From: a virus
IMG/VR virus record: IMGVR_UViG_3300030108_004965
Location: 124,001 to 188,000 of that record
Direction: 5' to 3' (one strand)
DNA: 64,000 nucleotides
Shown here piece after piece: positions 16,050-25,788 of this stretch (positions are counted from its first letter, which is position 1; every line of letters begins with the position of its first letter). The notes beneath the pieces are model-generated. The model saw nothing but the letters and a program-made list of their open reading frames with translations. It was not told the origin of the DNA and did not search any database. A program made the translations under genes and the position numbers.

Positions 16050-19000
16050 TATTCATCCTCACTGTTCGGTTTATTTAACTCGTATGGCGTATGGGTGGAC
16101 TCAGATTTTTGAAGCAAGTCAAATAATTCCGTTGTATCCATATATGTTTGTCGTGTGTCCTTTCCTTTGGTTTGGAGTGTAACTTCGTACTTTGGTGTTC
16201 CCTTGGAATTTGCTTTCTCGCTACCCCAATCTCCAACATTTTCATAAGTAAGAATATTCTCATCGATAACATTTCCATCAACTACCAACCCTTCATCAGT
16301 CACTTCAACAGAGACTTCTAATAGATTCTTTTGATTTTCTAGATATTCTCTTGCATCTTGCCATAATTTTGCATTTTCAGAAGAATAAACGACATTTCCA
16401 CCTTCTACATAGGTCTCAGACCTAGTCTCGGCCTCTGATCGTGCCGCTTCTTGTTCTCGCGCTTCTTGTTCTTCTTCTTCAGTTAGATCTAATTCATCTA
16501 TCTCTGGGATATCTTCTACTGGAGCATCCTTCAGGCTGAGATTATCAACCGGATCTCCATCCGTTAACGTTGTGTCAATACGAGTTTCGCCTACGTCACT
16601 GATGCTGAACCCAGAAGAGTCACCCGACTCTAGTCTAGCTAGGTCGGCTTGCATTTCAATAACAGCGTTAGTGCAGAAACCGGCATCTTTATTGTCAGCA
16701 TGTGATGCCAGCGGATCAAGTTTATCTGGATCGAACCTACTTAGTCCGTCATCAGCTTGACCATTGCTATCCGGGGATCCCCTGCCGTCTCCGGAGTAAT
16801 ACCATTGAGCCCTAATTGTTGTTGAAAATTTCCCCGGAGTTATAGAACTATTTACACCAACAATAGTATGATATCCGCCAAATCCAAGTTTATTAGCAAT
16901 ACTATTGGCTTTATTTGGAGCACCCATAACAGTACCTCCAATACCGTATGGATTGATGTATAGTTCCATACCCGGATAGAAAATAGTATTACCAAACATT
17001 TCCACGTTTGCAATGTAAACATTAGATAACTGCAATAGTCCGTCAATGCCGTTCTGAAACATTCTGGCTTCTCTCACATATTCGATGTCTGTTTTCTCAA
17101 ATGAAATAGATTTAACTATACCTCTATTTGAGCCGACGTGAACATGGAATCTTCCATCGTCTATGTCGTCTGCGTAGTTTCCGGTACCAGTAAATGATAG
17201 GTTACTACCTACAACATTCAAAAACATGTAGTTATAAAAATTATCAATCTTAGAGACACCAGAAGCATCACCTTTGAGAGGTAAAATCTCATCTTTTTTG
17301 TTGCCCCCATCAACAAAAACAAAAAGATTTACTTTGTCATCTTTTTTATCATAACCCACCGTATTCAACAATGGGTTTTCTCCGGATTTTGAATATGCAG
17401 TGATCTGGCCTGTGTGAAATCTCAAATTTTTTATTAAAGAAATGTTACTACAACTTTCTAGTAAAGATTTTTGTATTAAATTGTTAGAAAGGTTTCTTAT
17501 GAAATTCAAAATAGGAAAAGTTTTCCTAGTCGATCCTTTCGTAAGAACATTATCAGTAAACCATGTCGTAAAATAATCTAAAGAAATAGGTAATTCTGCC
17601 ACATTTATCCCATGAACTTTTCTACCAAAAGCATCTAAATCAAAACTACCTAAGATAATAGACATATTTTGTGCACCGGCTGTTGGAGTGGTGCCGTTAG
17701 TTCTCGTAAACATGGTGTCCATGATTGTGTATAGTAAATCACCAAAATAAAAAAATTGTATAACGCAATCCTCAGCATCTGTGTGGTCAATTTCTTCACT
17801 ATCAGAAATCCCAACTGAGGAGTAAAAATCTATAATTTCTGTTGTATCTTCGTCACAAGTTTCTATAGTGGTAGTCCTAGTCAGTCTACATTTTTTAAAA
17901 AACCCATTCTTCCGGAAGTGCTTGGCATCTTGTTCATTGACTTTTATGTTATATAATTTTTTTCTTCGTATTATCCTTCGAATAATAGATTGAAGAGACT
18001 TTTTTCTTAAAATCTGTTCTTCCGCATCCATCAGTGCCTTAAATTCTTGTATTCTGCCTACGCTACATCTGCCGCTGTCAATAAGATCTTGTAAGTTTTT
18101 TGTGTTTTGTCTTTTTTTTCTTAGTAACTGCGGGGTCAATAAAGCATCAAACCTAGGAGACTTTAAAGCACTCTCAATGTAGGCTCTGTATGAAATTTTT
18201 ATTTCTACACTACCGTCTACATTTACAGTTATGTCATGATCAACCATGTTAAGATAAAATGACTTGTTTGTATTTTGTATAGCAATTATTAAATTTTCTA
18301 TCTCTTTTTCTCCGAAATTACTACCAGCCATTTCATACAAATTATCAGGAACATGATAGCCCACTTCGGCCCTAATTCTATAGAAAGAAGGGTCATACTG
18401 GCTCGGGAGGATAACCGGTATATTTGGTCTCTTACCAGCAACCGGTTGAATTATCAAATCAACAAACCTATAGGTGTTACCATCACTTGATATTCTTTCT
18501 TTCACAAAATCTGAGAACGACTGGAAAAACAAAGTTAGGTCTGCTGTTATGTCATTTCTTGATTCCGCCGGGTTTGTTCCGTTGAAATTAAAAGAAAAAC
18601 TTTTCATTCCAACCCCATCACCTTTATCAAAGTTGCTTAGTAAAAAACTTTTTGGACTATCGAATTCTGAATGTGTGTAATTTTTTACCCTATCAATGTC
18701 TGTGCTCTGAGGAAAAATAAATTCTGTCTCTGACAGTTTGAGATTTTGTTCTTCAATTTTATAAAACTTTACTTTTGGAGTGAGATAACTCATTATTGAT
18801 GGAGGTATCTGAAAAAACATAGCACTGTGTTTAGACGAAACCAAACCGTTCAAAATCTTTGATTGATCTTTTGCGCTTTTTGCCATAAAAAAGCGTCCAT
18901 TAAAAGGTGGTCTTTTCGTTTTTTTAACTTCATTTTCCAATCTAAATTGAAATTCTCCCTTTAATCTTTCGATATTTCTCATTAAAGCACACTGCTTGAA

Positions 19001-20671
19001 AAACCTCTGTCTTTCATCGATTCCTTGCCCAAGTTCTTTTTCAGAGAGTTCTCCTTCTATTTGTGGATCTTTATTGTTTTTCAATGCGTCGTTTGCTGCT
19101 TTCTCTATTTCATCTTCTGAAGGTGCCTTTTCTCCATCTTTATCTGGACAGCTAGGATCGTCGCGCCGGAGTGTCATCGATTTCCAAAGCGCAACCCTGA
19201 AGGCATTTTCTAAGTTTTGCAGAATAATTGGGTACATCTCAATTGCTGCATCCTCTACTATATTATAAAATTCATCCAGTAAAGTCTCTGTTTTAACTTC
19301 CTTATCAAATGTTTTAACTGACTGGACCAGAAATTTACTATAAAAAATACAAACAATCGTTGCTAAAGAATTAGGTTGTTCTAACGCTTGTAGTTTTGGA
19401 GCCAGCACCTCTTTTATACCAGTATCTTTAAAAAGCTCAGAAAACAAGCCCTCGAAATTTTCCCTTTCAATGTTTATAATGTAAGCATTTGTATTATTGA
19501 GACTATTATTCTCAGTCATTTTCAGAGAAGCAACTGAGCCTAAATCTTGAAAAAAATTTCTTACTTGATCTTCTCCATCTCTTTGCGGTAATCTCATCTT
19601 AGGTATAACTAAAGATCTGCCTCTGCTTGACATTGCACCATCATTATAATTGCGTACGCAATAAGGAAATCCTTGATTTTTGTTATAATTGACGAGTGTC
19701 GAATGGGCATTTTTCAAACTTTTAACTGATTCTGAATTGCCAATATTGTGAATCCCTGCGTTAGCGGCCGTTTTGGCAAATTCACGATTTCCAACTTTAT
19801 CTTCGTCGTCGCCTGATGATCCCCTAAATGGCTCGGGTACCCACAGGTTTTCAACATTTTGGTGCGTTACATCGTCTGCAAATTTTTTCAATGTAGCAGT
19901 GATTTCTGCATCGAATTTCTTTATATCTAGTGCCAATGCTCGCAGTGCAGACCATAATGCAAACTCTCCAAGAACTTTATTAAGGATCTCATCATTTGCT
20001 TTTACTAGTAATTTTTGAAAAAGACTGTTGCTGATTACTTCGGGAAATTTTTCTATAACCTTCCATTCTTGATCTGTTATTTGCTTGAGATCATCAGCAG
20101 AATCTGACTCAGGGTCCTTAACGATTGCTTTTGCTAATTTGTATCTAATTTGAAAAGCCATACGATACAGAAAAGCCTCCTGTAGGGTGTACTCCTCTAC
20201 AGCAGTCCCTCCAATTTGCTTTAGCTTTATCCAAAAGTCAAACAAGTTATTTTCCAGTTCCGCAGCCCTCAAATAAACTTCAATTGCTTCATCGTTTAAA
20301 AGATCAATAGGGTCTTGGCTCGCGATTTCTTCTGGAGTATTATCAATTGATAAATTTTCTTGTGCTTGTCGATCAAACAAAACGTTGTTACGTACAATTG
20401 CTCCTATGAGGTTTTGGAACACCCTATCGTCGGCCTGACCCGGTGTGGTAACTTCTGTTCCTTGAACGGCGGTAAAATAATTTGTTACATATGGGCTGTA
20501 TTCTCCATCATCTTCGTTTCTGAAATATTCCCAAAATTCTTCTTTGGATAAATCCACAACTTGATCTCGTCTTAGTCTGGTCCAATAAGAGCCAGACCTT
20601 TGTCTTGGATCGTGTATTAAAAATCCCTCCCCAATAACGAATGTTCGTTTGATTTGACCCCAGATAGACAT
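16049..20671 (-). CDS. Very large baseplate/tail structural protein (hub-like)
   Basis: 1540 residues, the largest gene in the window. N-terminal region is helical and charged. The C-terminal third (about 1150-1330) includes FYPGMELYINPYGIGG and GYHTIVGVNSSITPGKFSTTIRAQWYYSG, a beta-rich pattern like the domain in tail-hub proteins where a 'pG..i.v' strand precedes an H-x-I/T-x-I turn. A Glu/Ala-rich linker (LTEEEEQEAREQEAARSEAE) precedes a final small domain. It follows the gp53-like gene with 1-nt overlap. No lysozyme motif was seen. The hub assignment is inference; structural protein is well supported by context. Confidence 0.75.
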   Translation of the reverse strand: MSIWGQIKRTFVIGEGFLIHDPRQRSGSYWTRLRRDQVVDLSKEEFWEYFRNEDDGEYSPYVTNYFTAVQGTEVTTPGQADDRVFQNLIGAIVRNNVLFDRQAQENLSIDNTPEEIASQDPIDLLNDEAIEVYLRAAELENNLFDFWIKLKQIGGTAVEEYTLQEAFLYRMAFQIRYKLAKAIVKDPESDSADDLKQITDQEWKVIEKFPEVISNSLFQKLLVKANDEILNKVLGEFALWSALRALALDIKKFDAEITATLKKFADDVTHQNVENLWVPEPFRGSSGDDEDKVGNREFAKTAANAGIHNIGNSESVKSLKNAHSTLVNYNKNQGFPYCVRNYNDGAMSSRGRSLVIPKMRLPQRDGEDQVRNFFQDLGSVASLKMTENNSLNNTNAYIINIERENFEGLFSELFKDTGIKEVLAPKLQALEQPNSLATIVCIFYSKFLVQSVKTFDKEVKTETLLDEFYNIVEDAAIEMYPIILQNLENAFRVALWKSMTLRRDDPSCPDKDGEKAPSEDEIEKAANDALKNNKDPQIEGELSEKELGQGIDERQRFFKQCALMRNIERLKGEFQFRLENEVKKTKRPPFNGRFFMAKSAKDQSKILNGLVSSKHSAMFFQIPPSIMSYLTPKVKFYKIEEQNLKLSETEFIFPQSTDIDRVKNYTHSEFDSPKSFLLSNFDKGDGVGMKSFSFNFNGTNPAESRNDITADLTLFFQSFSDFVKERISSDGNTYRFVDLIIQPVAGKRPNIPVILPSQYDPSFYRIRAEVGYHVPDNLYEMAGSNFGEKEIENLIIAIQNTNKSFYLNMVDHDITVNVDGSVEIKISYRAYIESALKSPRFDALLTPQLLRKKRQNTKNLQDLIDSGRCSVGRIQEFKALMDAEEQILRKKSLQSIIRRIIRRKKLYNIKVNEQDAKHFRKNGFFKKCRLTRTTTIETCDEDTTEIIDFYSSVGISDSEEIDHTDAEDCVIQFFYFGDLLYTIMDTMFTRTNGTTPTAGAQNMSIILGSFDLDAFGRKVHGINVAELPISLDYFTTWFTDNVLTKGSTRKTFPILNFIRNLSNNLIQKSLLESCSNISLIKNLRFHTGQITAYSKSGENPLLNTVGYDKKDDKVNLFVFVDGGNKKDEILPLKGDASGVSKIDNFYNYMFLNVVGSNLSFTGTGNYADDIDDGRFHVHVGSNRGIVKSISFEKTDIEYVREARMFQNGIDGLLQLSNVYIANVEMFGNTIFYPGMELYINPYGIGGTVMGAPNKANSIANKLGFGGYHTIVGVNSSITPGKFSTTIRAQWYYSGDGRGSPDSNGQADDGLSRFDPDKLDPLASHADNKDAGFCTNAVIEMQADLARLESGDSSGFSISDVGETRIDTTLTDGDPVDNLSLKDAPVEDIPEIDELDLTEEEEQEAREQEAARSEAETRSETYVEGGNVVYSSENAKLWQDAREYLENQKNLLEVSVEVTDEGLVVDGNVIDENILTYENVGDWGSEKANSKGTPKYEVTLQTKGKDTRQTYMDTTELFDLLQKSESTHTPYELNKPNSEDE

Positions 20672-21003
20672 TAAAGCAGCGCCCCCAGAACTACATCTAG
20701 GTTGATTGGGATTTTTATTACATCCCCCGGAGTCAAGTGAGACTCAGTAGGTTTTCTATTAAATTGGGCAACGACCCACCATAATCGTGGATTGCCAAAA
20801 TGTTTCGACGCTATTCTCCAAAATCTATCTCCTTGTTTCCAAGTATAGTCAACTGTTTGTATTCTTAGCAATTCTTCTTCATCTGGGAACTTCAATACAG
20901 GAGTTGTATATTGGATGATTTTCTTTACTCCACGATCATCTAGTAAATTTTTATACATTTCTTCGTCATTAAATGCTTTTTTTCTATCATTAAATCTAGA
21001 CAT
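20671..21003 (-). CDS. gp53-like: Baseplate wedge protein with LysM-like domain (gp53-like)
   Basis: 110 residues; GGAGG upstream. Residues 53-103 read YTWKQGDRFWRIASKHFGNP, RLWWVVAQFN and LTPGDVIKIP, a LysM-like fold used in phage baseplate wedges (T4 gp53 and the gpX-like proteins of simpler phages). The N-terminal 45 residues are a charged arm. It sits between a tail-tube-associated protein and the giant hub-like protein, the expected position for a baseplate gene. LysM here binds protein rather than cell wall, by family analogy. Confidence 0.8.
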   Translation of the reverse strand: MSRFNDRKKAFNDEEMYKNLLDDRGVKKIIQYTTPVLKFPDEEELLRIQTVDYTWKQGDRFWRIASKHFGNPRLWWVVAQFNRKPTESHLTPGDVIKIPINLDVVLGALL

Positions 21004-21006
21004 TTT

Positions 21007-21669
21007 TTATCCTCCGAATGGGAATTTTTTTATTTTGTCAAAGCCGCCAACAGAGCCACTAGTCCATCCTAAATCATGCTCATGAACAACTGTAAAATCA
21101 ACATTAAGGACTATTACTTTTGGAAATAATTTATTTCCTATTTCAAATGTTCCCATGTCAATCGTAGGGGTCCAATTGAGACTGCCAACCCAACCTAAAA
21201 GACCATCCTGTGTTCCAGAAGCGTCGTTTATAAGATTAGCGTATTTTAGTCTAATTAACGGTGGCTTTGATAAGGTTAGGGCATTTGATGTGTAAAGAAT
21301 TTGGTCGCTTGTTTTTTTGTCTTTTGTGTCTATTGTTTCATCTGGTAATTTTGACGAGTAAAATGGGTATAAAAGTTGCGCTAGTGATGATGCTCTTTGT
21401 AAATTTGTTCTTGCCTCGAGTGCATTTGATGATGGTATGGTCCAAGACAGGCTGATCGTTCTTTGTGTGCCTTGAAATGTTCCAATAGGATCATTGCGAC
21501 CATAAACATTTTCTGTATTCCAAGTCGATGTGAAATTTTGACTAAATGACTCGATGAAAGCAAGGAACTCTATGCTTTTCCCAATATGCACACCTGTAAA
21601 CCTAAGAACGTGCGCCTCCCCAGCGGCTGTTTTTGCTGTATTGGCTGTAAAACTAGTTGGAAATGACAT
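21007..21669 (-). CDS. Baseplate protein at the tail-tube junction (gp48/gp54-like)
   Basis: 220 residues; GAGG upstream. It contains VYGRNDPIGTFQGTQRTISL, then SWTIPSSNALEARTNLQRAS and LLYPFYSS, a motif set seen in phage baseplate/tail proteins next to the tape measure gene. The C-terminal half (LLGWVGSLNWTPTIDMGTF, VIVLNVDFTVVHEHD) is a beta sandwich. T4 gp48/gp54 initiate the tube on the hub, and the position directly after the tape measure gene agrees, but sequence identity cannot be checked here. Confidence 0.65.
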   Translation of the reverse strand: MSFPTSFTANTAKTAAGEAHVLRFTGVHIGKSIEFLAFIESFSQNFTSTWNTENVYGRNDPIGTFQGTQRTISLSWTIPSSNALEARTNLQRASSLAQLLYPFYSSKLPDETIDTKDKKTSDQILYTSNALTLSKPPLIRLKYANLINDASGTQDGLLGWVGSLNWTPTIDMGTFEIGNKLFPKVIVLNVDFTVVHEHDLGWTSGSVGGFDKIKKFPFGG

Positions 21670-21682
21670 TTATTTATCCTCT

Positions 21683-23806
21683 TTATCCGTTGGCAACTTT
21701 TGCTATGTGAGCGTTAAATTTAGTTCCATCATTTAGCACCAACTGTAGATTGTCCGGAAACAAACCTTCTAAGTTGTTTGTAATGTTTATTTTTTGTGCT
21801 GTAACAAAAGCATTCTGCATTGCAGATTTCGCTTTACCTGCGGAGATTAATGCTAAGTTTGCTAAATCAGCAGACACCGCAGGGGTAACTTGTGATTTAT
21901 ATTTGATTATGCCTTCGGCCTCTTTTTCTGCCTGAGAAGGCTCAGGTCCTGCTTCAAAAAGACTTCCAATACCACTAAACGCTTTATAAGCTAAATATAG
22001 TCCGCCTAAAATTAAAGCTAACTTGGCTAAAGGCACAGCGGCAGCAACAGCAGCGGCTCCCATCCCTGTTAAGCCCCCGATCATTCCTACACCACCAGCG
22101 ACCCCAGCCCCACCAACAACACCCATGATAGTTGTAATAGCGCTTATAACAGGAATAAGTAATTTTGCTACAACCACTAGTCCTGCTATTTTTGCAATTA
22201 TTTCAACAAATCTTCTTTTCTGTTCTGGAGAAAATTGCTTGAGAAAATCCAATGCAGCACTGGCCATATCGTGCAGCATTTCTAGCACTGGTTGAAATTC
22301 TACGATAAATTCTGCTGCAATTGCTTTCAACTTGTTTGTTATGGTCTGGGTGCCTCTGAGTGCTTCTGTTAATTTTTCTTGGGCGGCGGCATTCTCATCC
22401 ATTTCGGCTTGAGCCTCCTGATATTGCCCAAGGCTCATCCCAAAGATTCTTTGTGCCTCGTTTAAATCATCAATACCGGCAGCAGCGGCAATCGCTTTTT
22501 GTTGGAAACGGTCCATGTCCTTAAATGCAACACCTTGTGCCTGAACAGATGAGATAAGCGTCTCTATACGCTCGTCCTCAGTCATCATAAGCATTTGAGT
22601 AGTAGACAGTTGAGTCCCCAAGAGTGCATTTAGTTTACCAACTGTTTCGGCTGAACTTTGGAAGGTATCAAATTTACCAGCGATAGATAATAGTTTTGAA
22701 GTTTCCACCCCAGCAGTCTTTGCGGCACCTGCCAAGTTCTTAAATACAGTAACTGCTCTTGGTCCATACACCGCAAGAGTCCCCATTGATTGAGTAAAAT
22801 CTTTTGTTATTTTCTCCGAACTTATTCCCAATTCTGTACCCAGCATTGCCAACTGATTTGTGGTTTTCAAACTTTCCTCAGCAGTCAACCCAAGGTTCAA
22901 GTTCATGAATTGGAAAATCTCTGCAGCGCTTTGGGCTGATACTCCAATTTTTTCTAGTTCTGCTGTGTTCGCGATCATTTTCTTTTGCATATCGCTCGAG
23001 ACATTTACAAAGTTTGTCGTAGCCCCAAACAAAGTTTGTGCTGCTTTTCCAGCATCTTCCATAGAAACGCCAAAACCAAGCGCTTCTTGACCAGCATCTT
23101 GAATTTGATCTGCAAATGCTCTTCCTGCTCCAGTAGCAGATGCAAAAGCAGCCTGTGCTTTATCGGCTTCCAGTGCTGTCTTGATTGTTCCTTCGGCAAT
23201 CTTGGCGATTACGCTAAGCATTAAATTCAATACACTAAATGATTGGCGGAAGTTTTCAACAAATGCTAATTTGGCTGCATCACCGCCTGATTTTAATTCT
23301 TCGTTGACTTTTATCAAAGTGCCTATGAAAGAATTTCCTAAAGTATTACTTATGCCCAAAGCACCAGTCAAATCATTCAATAATTTTTTTTGATTTTTTC
23401 CGTATTTTTTTTGTCCTTCGCTGATTTGGTAATCAGTCTGTAACTGTTTGAGTTTTTCCTCTCCAATACTTTTAGTAATGACATCTATATCTGAAAGAGA
23501 ACTTGCCTCACCTTGTAGTAGAAGATCTATTTCTTTTAGTAATTCCGTTCTTCTTTTTTCCTGATCTTCTATGCCTGAGAGAGCATCAGAGTTTTCAAGG
23601 GCCTGCAGCATTTCTATTTTTGCAAGATCAAGATTGGCTTCTCTTTGTTCTTTGACATCACCTAGAATCTTAGAATATTCACGAATTGCTCTCAACTGTT
23701 CTTCGGTATCATCTTTTCGTTCTTTTGATAACTCCGCGAGTCTCTCTCTTAACTTTACTTCTTTTTCTAGCTCTTCGTTGGTCTTTTCTTTACCTTCATC
23801 AGACAT
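21683..23806 (-). CDS. Tail tape measure protein
   Basis: 707 residues. The N-terminal 170 residues are highly charged coiled coil. The middle is Ala/Gly/Gln-rich helix. Residues about 535-620 form a long run of hydrophobic and small residues (ILGGLYLAYKAF at its end) that would be membrane-active. This is the normal tape measure layout. It follows the gp26-like/overlap gene pair, the standard position after tail assembly chaperones. At about 1.5 A per residue a 707-residue helix spans roughly 105 nm, close to T4 tail length; that is an estimate, not a measurement. Confidence 0.88.
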   Translation of the reverse strand: MSDEGKEKTNEELEKEVKLRERLAELSKERKDDTEEQLRAIREYSKILGDVKEQREANLDLAKIEMLQALENSDALSGIEDQEKRRTELLKEIDLLLQGEASSLSDIDVITKSIGEEKLKQLQTDYQISEGQKKYGKNQKKLLNDLTGALGISNTLGNSFIGTLIKVNEELKSGGDAAKLAFVENFRQSFSVLNLMLSVIAKIAEGTIKTALEADKAQAAFASATGAGRAFADQIQDAGQEALGFGVSMEDAGKAAQTLFGATTNFVNVSSDMQKKMIANTAELEKIGVSAQSAAEIFQFMNLNLGLTAEESLKTTNQLAMLGTELGISSEKITKDFTQSMGTLAVYGPRAVTVFKNLAGAAKTAGVETSKLLSIAGKFDTFQSSAETVGKLNALLGTQLSTTQMLMMTEDERIETLISSVQAQGVAFKDMDRFQQKAIAAAAGIDDLNEAQRIFGMSLGQYQEAQAEMDENAAAQEKLTEALRGTQTITNKLKAIAAEFIVEFQPVLEMLHDMASAALDFLKQFSPEQKRRFVEIIAKIAGLVVVAKLLIPVISAITTIMGVVGGAGVAGGVGMIGGLTGMGAAAVAAAVPLAKLALILGGLYLAYKAFSGIGSLFEAGPEPSQAEKEAEGIIKYKSQVTPAVSADLANLALISAGKAKSAMQNAFVTAQKINITNNLEGLFPDNLQLVLNDGTKFNAHIAKVANG

Positions 23807-23810
23807 CTAA

Positions 23811-24152
23811 TTAATCCTTAAATGGCCATGGAAGACCTGTTTGTTTAACAAAGGCAGAGGAGGCCGTATTGGCCCTTTCCTTGGCTTCTTTTGTCTTGGG
23901 GCTATCTTTACCCTCATCGACATAAGAACGTAAGTATTCGGCCTCAGACTTAAGCGCATTTGCATAAGACTTTACATCCTCAAATTCTCCTTTGATTGAG
24001 AACTTAATTTCCTGTCCGTTCTCTTCATTCAAGTTTGCAACAACATTTGCATCTTTGCCGTAAATGTATTTTAAGAGTTTTTTGTTCCAAAAACCCCACA
24101 TCTTTAGCCAAGATTCATTGAGCACTTTACTTGTCAAGTCTATGGTAATCAT
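23811..24152 (-). CDS. Tail-region protein of unknown function
   Basis: 113 residues from ATG 24152, which has GAGG 9 nt upstream; an in-frame ATG at 24176 has no ribosome site and is less likely. A CTATTTAT element lies just upstream (24175-24182). It starts MITIDLTSKVLNESWLKMWG and is Lys/Glu-rich and helical after residue 60. Position before the tape measure gene suggests an assembly or chaperone role. No family recognised. Confidence 0.65.
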   Translation of the reverse strand: MITIDLTSKVLNESWLKMWGFWNKKLLKYIYGKDANVVANLNEENGQEIKFSIKGEFEDVKSYANALKSEAEYLRSYVDEGKDSPKTKEAKERANTASSAFVKQTGLPWPFKD

Positions 24153-24214
24153 TACAGGAATCCTCGTCTTTTCCATAAATAGTTGTGAAACAGAAATGAC
24201 AATGAGAACACGAA

Positions 24215-24376
24215 TTACCTTCTTGCTTTTTTCATTTCCTTTGCTTCATCTTCATATTGTTTTTGAAGCCTTTCAACGAACCAGTTCCTCAAACCTATAG
24301 GTAAATTATATGCTTCTATGAAACTCCAACCACCAAAATGTTTTAAAAGAAAGAATTGCTCATATACGGCTTCCAT
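24215..24376 (-). CDS. Small gp26-adjacent frame, tail assembly chaperone-like; possible +1 frameshift partner
   Basis: 53 residues from ATG 24376 (MEAVYEQFFLLKHFGG...), 4 nt after the upstream stop but without a ribosome site. The frame stays open upstream to 24439 across the end of the gp26-like gene. It contains WSFIEAYNLPIGLRNWFVER, a pattern of short phage proteins just upstream of tape measure genes. Because a run of seven T lies in the overlap (24395-24401) in a place where +1 slippage would fuse the two frames, it may be made mainly as a C-terminal extension of the gp26-like protein. Otherwise it is translated by coupling. Confidence 0.6.
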   Translation of the reverse strand: MEAVYEQFFLLKHFGGWSFIEAYNLPIGLRNWFVERLQKQYEDEAKEMKKARR

Positions 24377-24380
24377 GTAT

Positions 24381-25211
24381 TTAGAAGTCAGGCCAAAAAA
24401 AGTCAGTTCCAAAAGGAACGTCGACCTCCTGTTCTGCACTACAAGATTTGCAGGTTAATTTCGATCTTATTTCTATGTTAGGGGTTATGTTCCTTAACAA
24501 TAGTTTCAGGTGCCTAGAGTCCATGACAGGCATATTATCAACGTATTGGTTAATTATGTCTTGTTCTGTGTGGCCTTCGATAGAAAGTATCATTCTTTTG
24601 TACTGTTCTGTCATCAAATTATCTGAATCTTCTTCTGCTAGGAATTGTTTTGAAATGATTGTTTCATCTAAACCATTCATAAAACGAAATTCAACTTTGA
24701 ATTTAGAAAATGGCATTTCGGTAACAAGTCCACCATTCTCTGTTTGAATTAAGTTTAGTTCTTCTGGTATTTCTTGCCCTGTATAAGTTGGGCTCATAAG
24801 ATCAAACTGTACATAATTAGTGGCTTGACACTCTTTGCATTTAACGTGCCCATCATATAGGCTCCCAAAACCATTAGCCCTTAGAGAGATCAAAATAGCG
24901 TTTTTGTCTCCAACCAAAAGAGTTTGTGGATCAAATGATTTATCTATTATCACGTTTTCTAGTAAACGATCAATAGCGACTCCTTTCTTTAGCAGAGTCT
25001 GCGAAGTCAAAATGTCTTCATCTTTTGCTGTCATGTATCTTATCTCAATGGTGTCTTTTCCACTTAAAGGGTGCTCCTTAGGGTACCACTTTCCTTGAGA
25101 TGGAAGCTCAACAAATTCAGTCGGCGCGACAAAATTCAAAGGATTGAATTGCGTTGGGGCCTCTGTGTGTTCAGGCTTGTGACCGCCAAGCCTATCTTTA
25201 TTTCTACTCAA
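24381..25211 (-). CDS. gp26-like: Baseplate hub / tail assembly protein (T4 gp26-like)
   Basis: 276 residues, TTG start with GAGG 6 nt upstream. It has the conserved core of this family: FVELPSQGKWYPKEHPL, IEIRYMTAKDEDIL, LLENVIID, LLVGDKNAILISLRANGFG, with two Cys pairs CKEC and CKSC that could bind zinc. T4 gp26 is a baseplate hub component. In simpler phages the equivalent position holds the tail assembly chaperone, and the overlap with the next frame suggests a frameshift product. The final residues PFGTDFFWPDF end at the slippery T run. Confidence 0.8.
   Translation of the reverse strand: MSRNKDRLGGHKPEHTEAPTQFNPLNFVAPTEFVELPSQGKWYPKEHPLSGKDTIEIRYMTAKDEDILTSQTLLKKGVAIDRLLENVIIDKSFDPQTLLVGDKNAILISLRANGFGSLYDGHVKCKECQATNYVQFDLMSPTYTGQEIPEELNLIQTENGGLVTEMPFSKFKVEFRFMNGLDETIISKQFLAEEDSDNLMTEQYKRMILSIEGHTEQDIINQYVDNMPVMDSRHLKLLLRNITPNIEIRSKLTCKSCSAEQEVDVPFGTDFFWPDF
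24395..24401 (-). other. Candidate programmed frameshift site (T7 run)
   Basis: Minus strand GAC TTT TTT TGG in the gp26-like frame. Slipping forward one base on the T run gives TTT TTT GGC, the frame of the next gene, within 20 nt of the gp26-like stop. No ribosome site precedes the downstream frame. Confidence 0.4.
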
Positions 25212-25220
25212 ATTTCACCT

Positions 25221-25775
25221 CTAATTATTATTTGCATCTGGATTGAATACGTCTGCGGCTTGACCGAAAAAGCCTGTTTCTTGTTTTTGGAACGTTGCAT
25301 AATCAAAACCGACAGTTATTTGGATTTCAACTAATTCATCATCTGAGTAACTCAGAGATCCAAAATTGACTGATTTGAAAAAAGCATTATTTAATGTCCA
25401 CGTTTCAATTGTTTCACCTTTCGCATTAAGTTGAAGAATCAAAATTTTATAAAAGGTTTTTCCGGGCTTTTCTATCTTTTTTATTGCATTTTTCGATCCC
25501 GGGACATTCCACCCCATTTTTGATAAATTGTCATACAAACCATTTGTCTTGCCTCCTGTATCAACAGCGGTTATGGTTATGTCATTCCAAGTAACAATAC
25601 CCGGATATTTTAGTTTTTGATTTCCGATTTGATACTCACCAACATTCATTTCATAAGTTGGCTTATCAATTGTTTTAGCGTGTATCCAAAATGATTTTTC
25701 AATACTGCCCGGAGTTTGAATTTGAAATCTAAACTTTCTCGTTGGCTCTAGTTTTGGTAAATTCCAAAAAGTCAT
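25221..25775 (-). CDS. gp19-like: Tail tube protein, second copy (gp19-like)
   Basis: 184 residues. It starts MTFWNLPKLEPTRKFRFQIQ and includes IWHAK-like (FWIHAKTIDKPTYEMNVG), YPGIVTWNDITITAVD, TWTLNNAFFKSVNFGSLSYS and VEIQITVGFDYATFQ, the gp19-type tube fold. It is a paralogue of the next gene (25789-26340), with the same motif order, FxxP...KSVxFxxLSYxxDxL. It lacks several glycine and Ser/Thr segments of its neighbour, so the two have diverged. It may form the tube, a terminator or a cap. Confidence 0.85.
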   Translation of the reverse strand: MTFWNLPKLEPTRKFRFQIQTPGSIEKSFWIHAKTIDKPTYEMNVGEYQIGNQKLKYPGIVTWNDITITAVDTGGKTNGLYDNLSKMGWNVPGSKNAIKKIEKPGKTFYKILILQLNAKGETIETWTLNNAFFKSVNFGSLSYSDDELVEIQITVGFDYATFQKQETGFFGQAADVFNPDANNN

Positions 25776-25788
25776 CGGTCACCTGTTG

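Noticed and set aside
16049-20671. Lysozyme domain in the giant baseplate protein (as in T4 gp5)
   Set aside because: No Glu-x8-Asp-x5-Thr type lysozyme motif could be found by eye.
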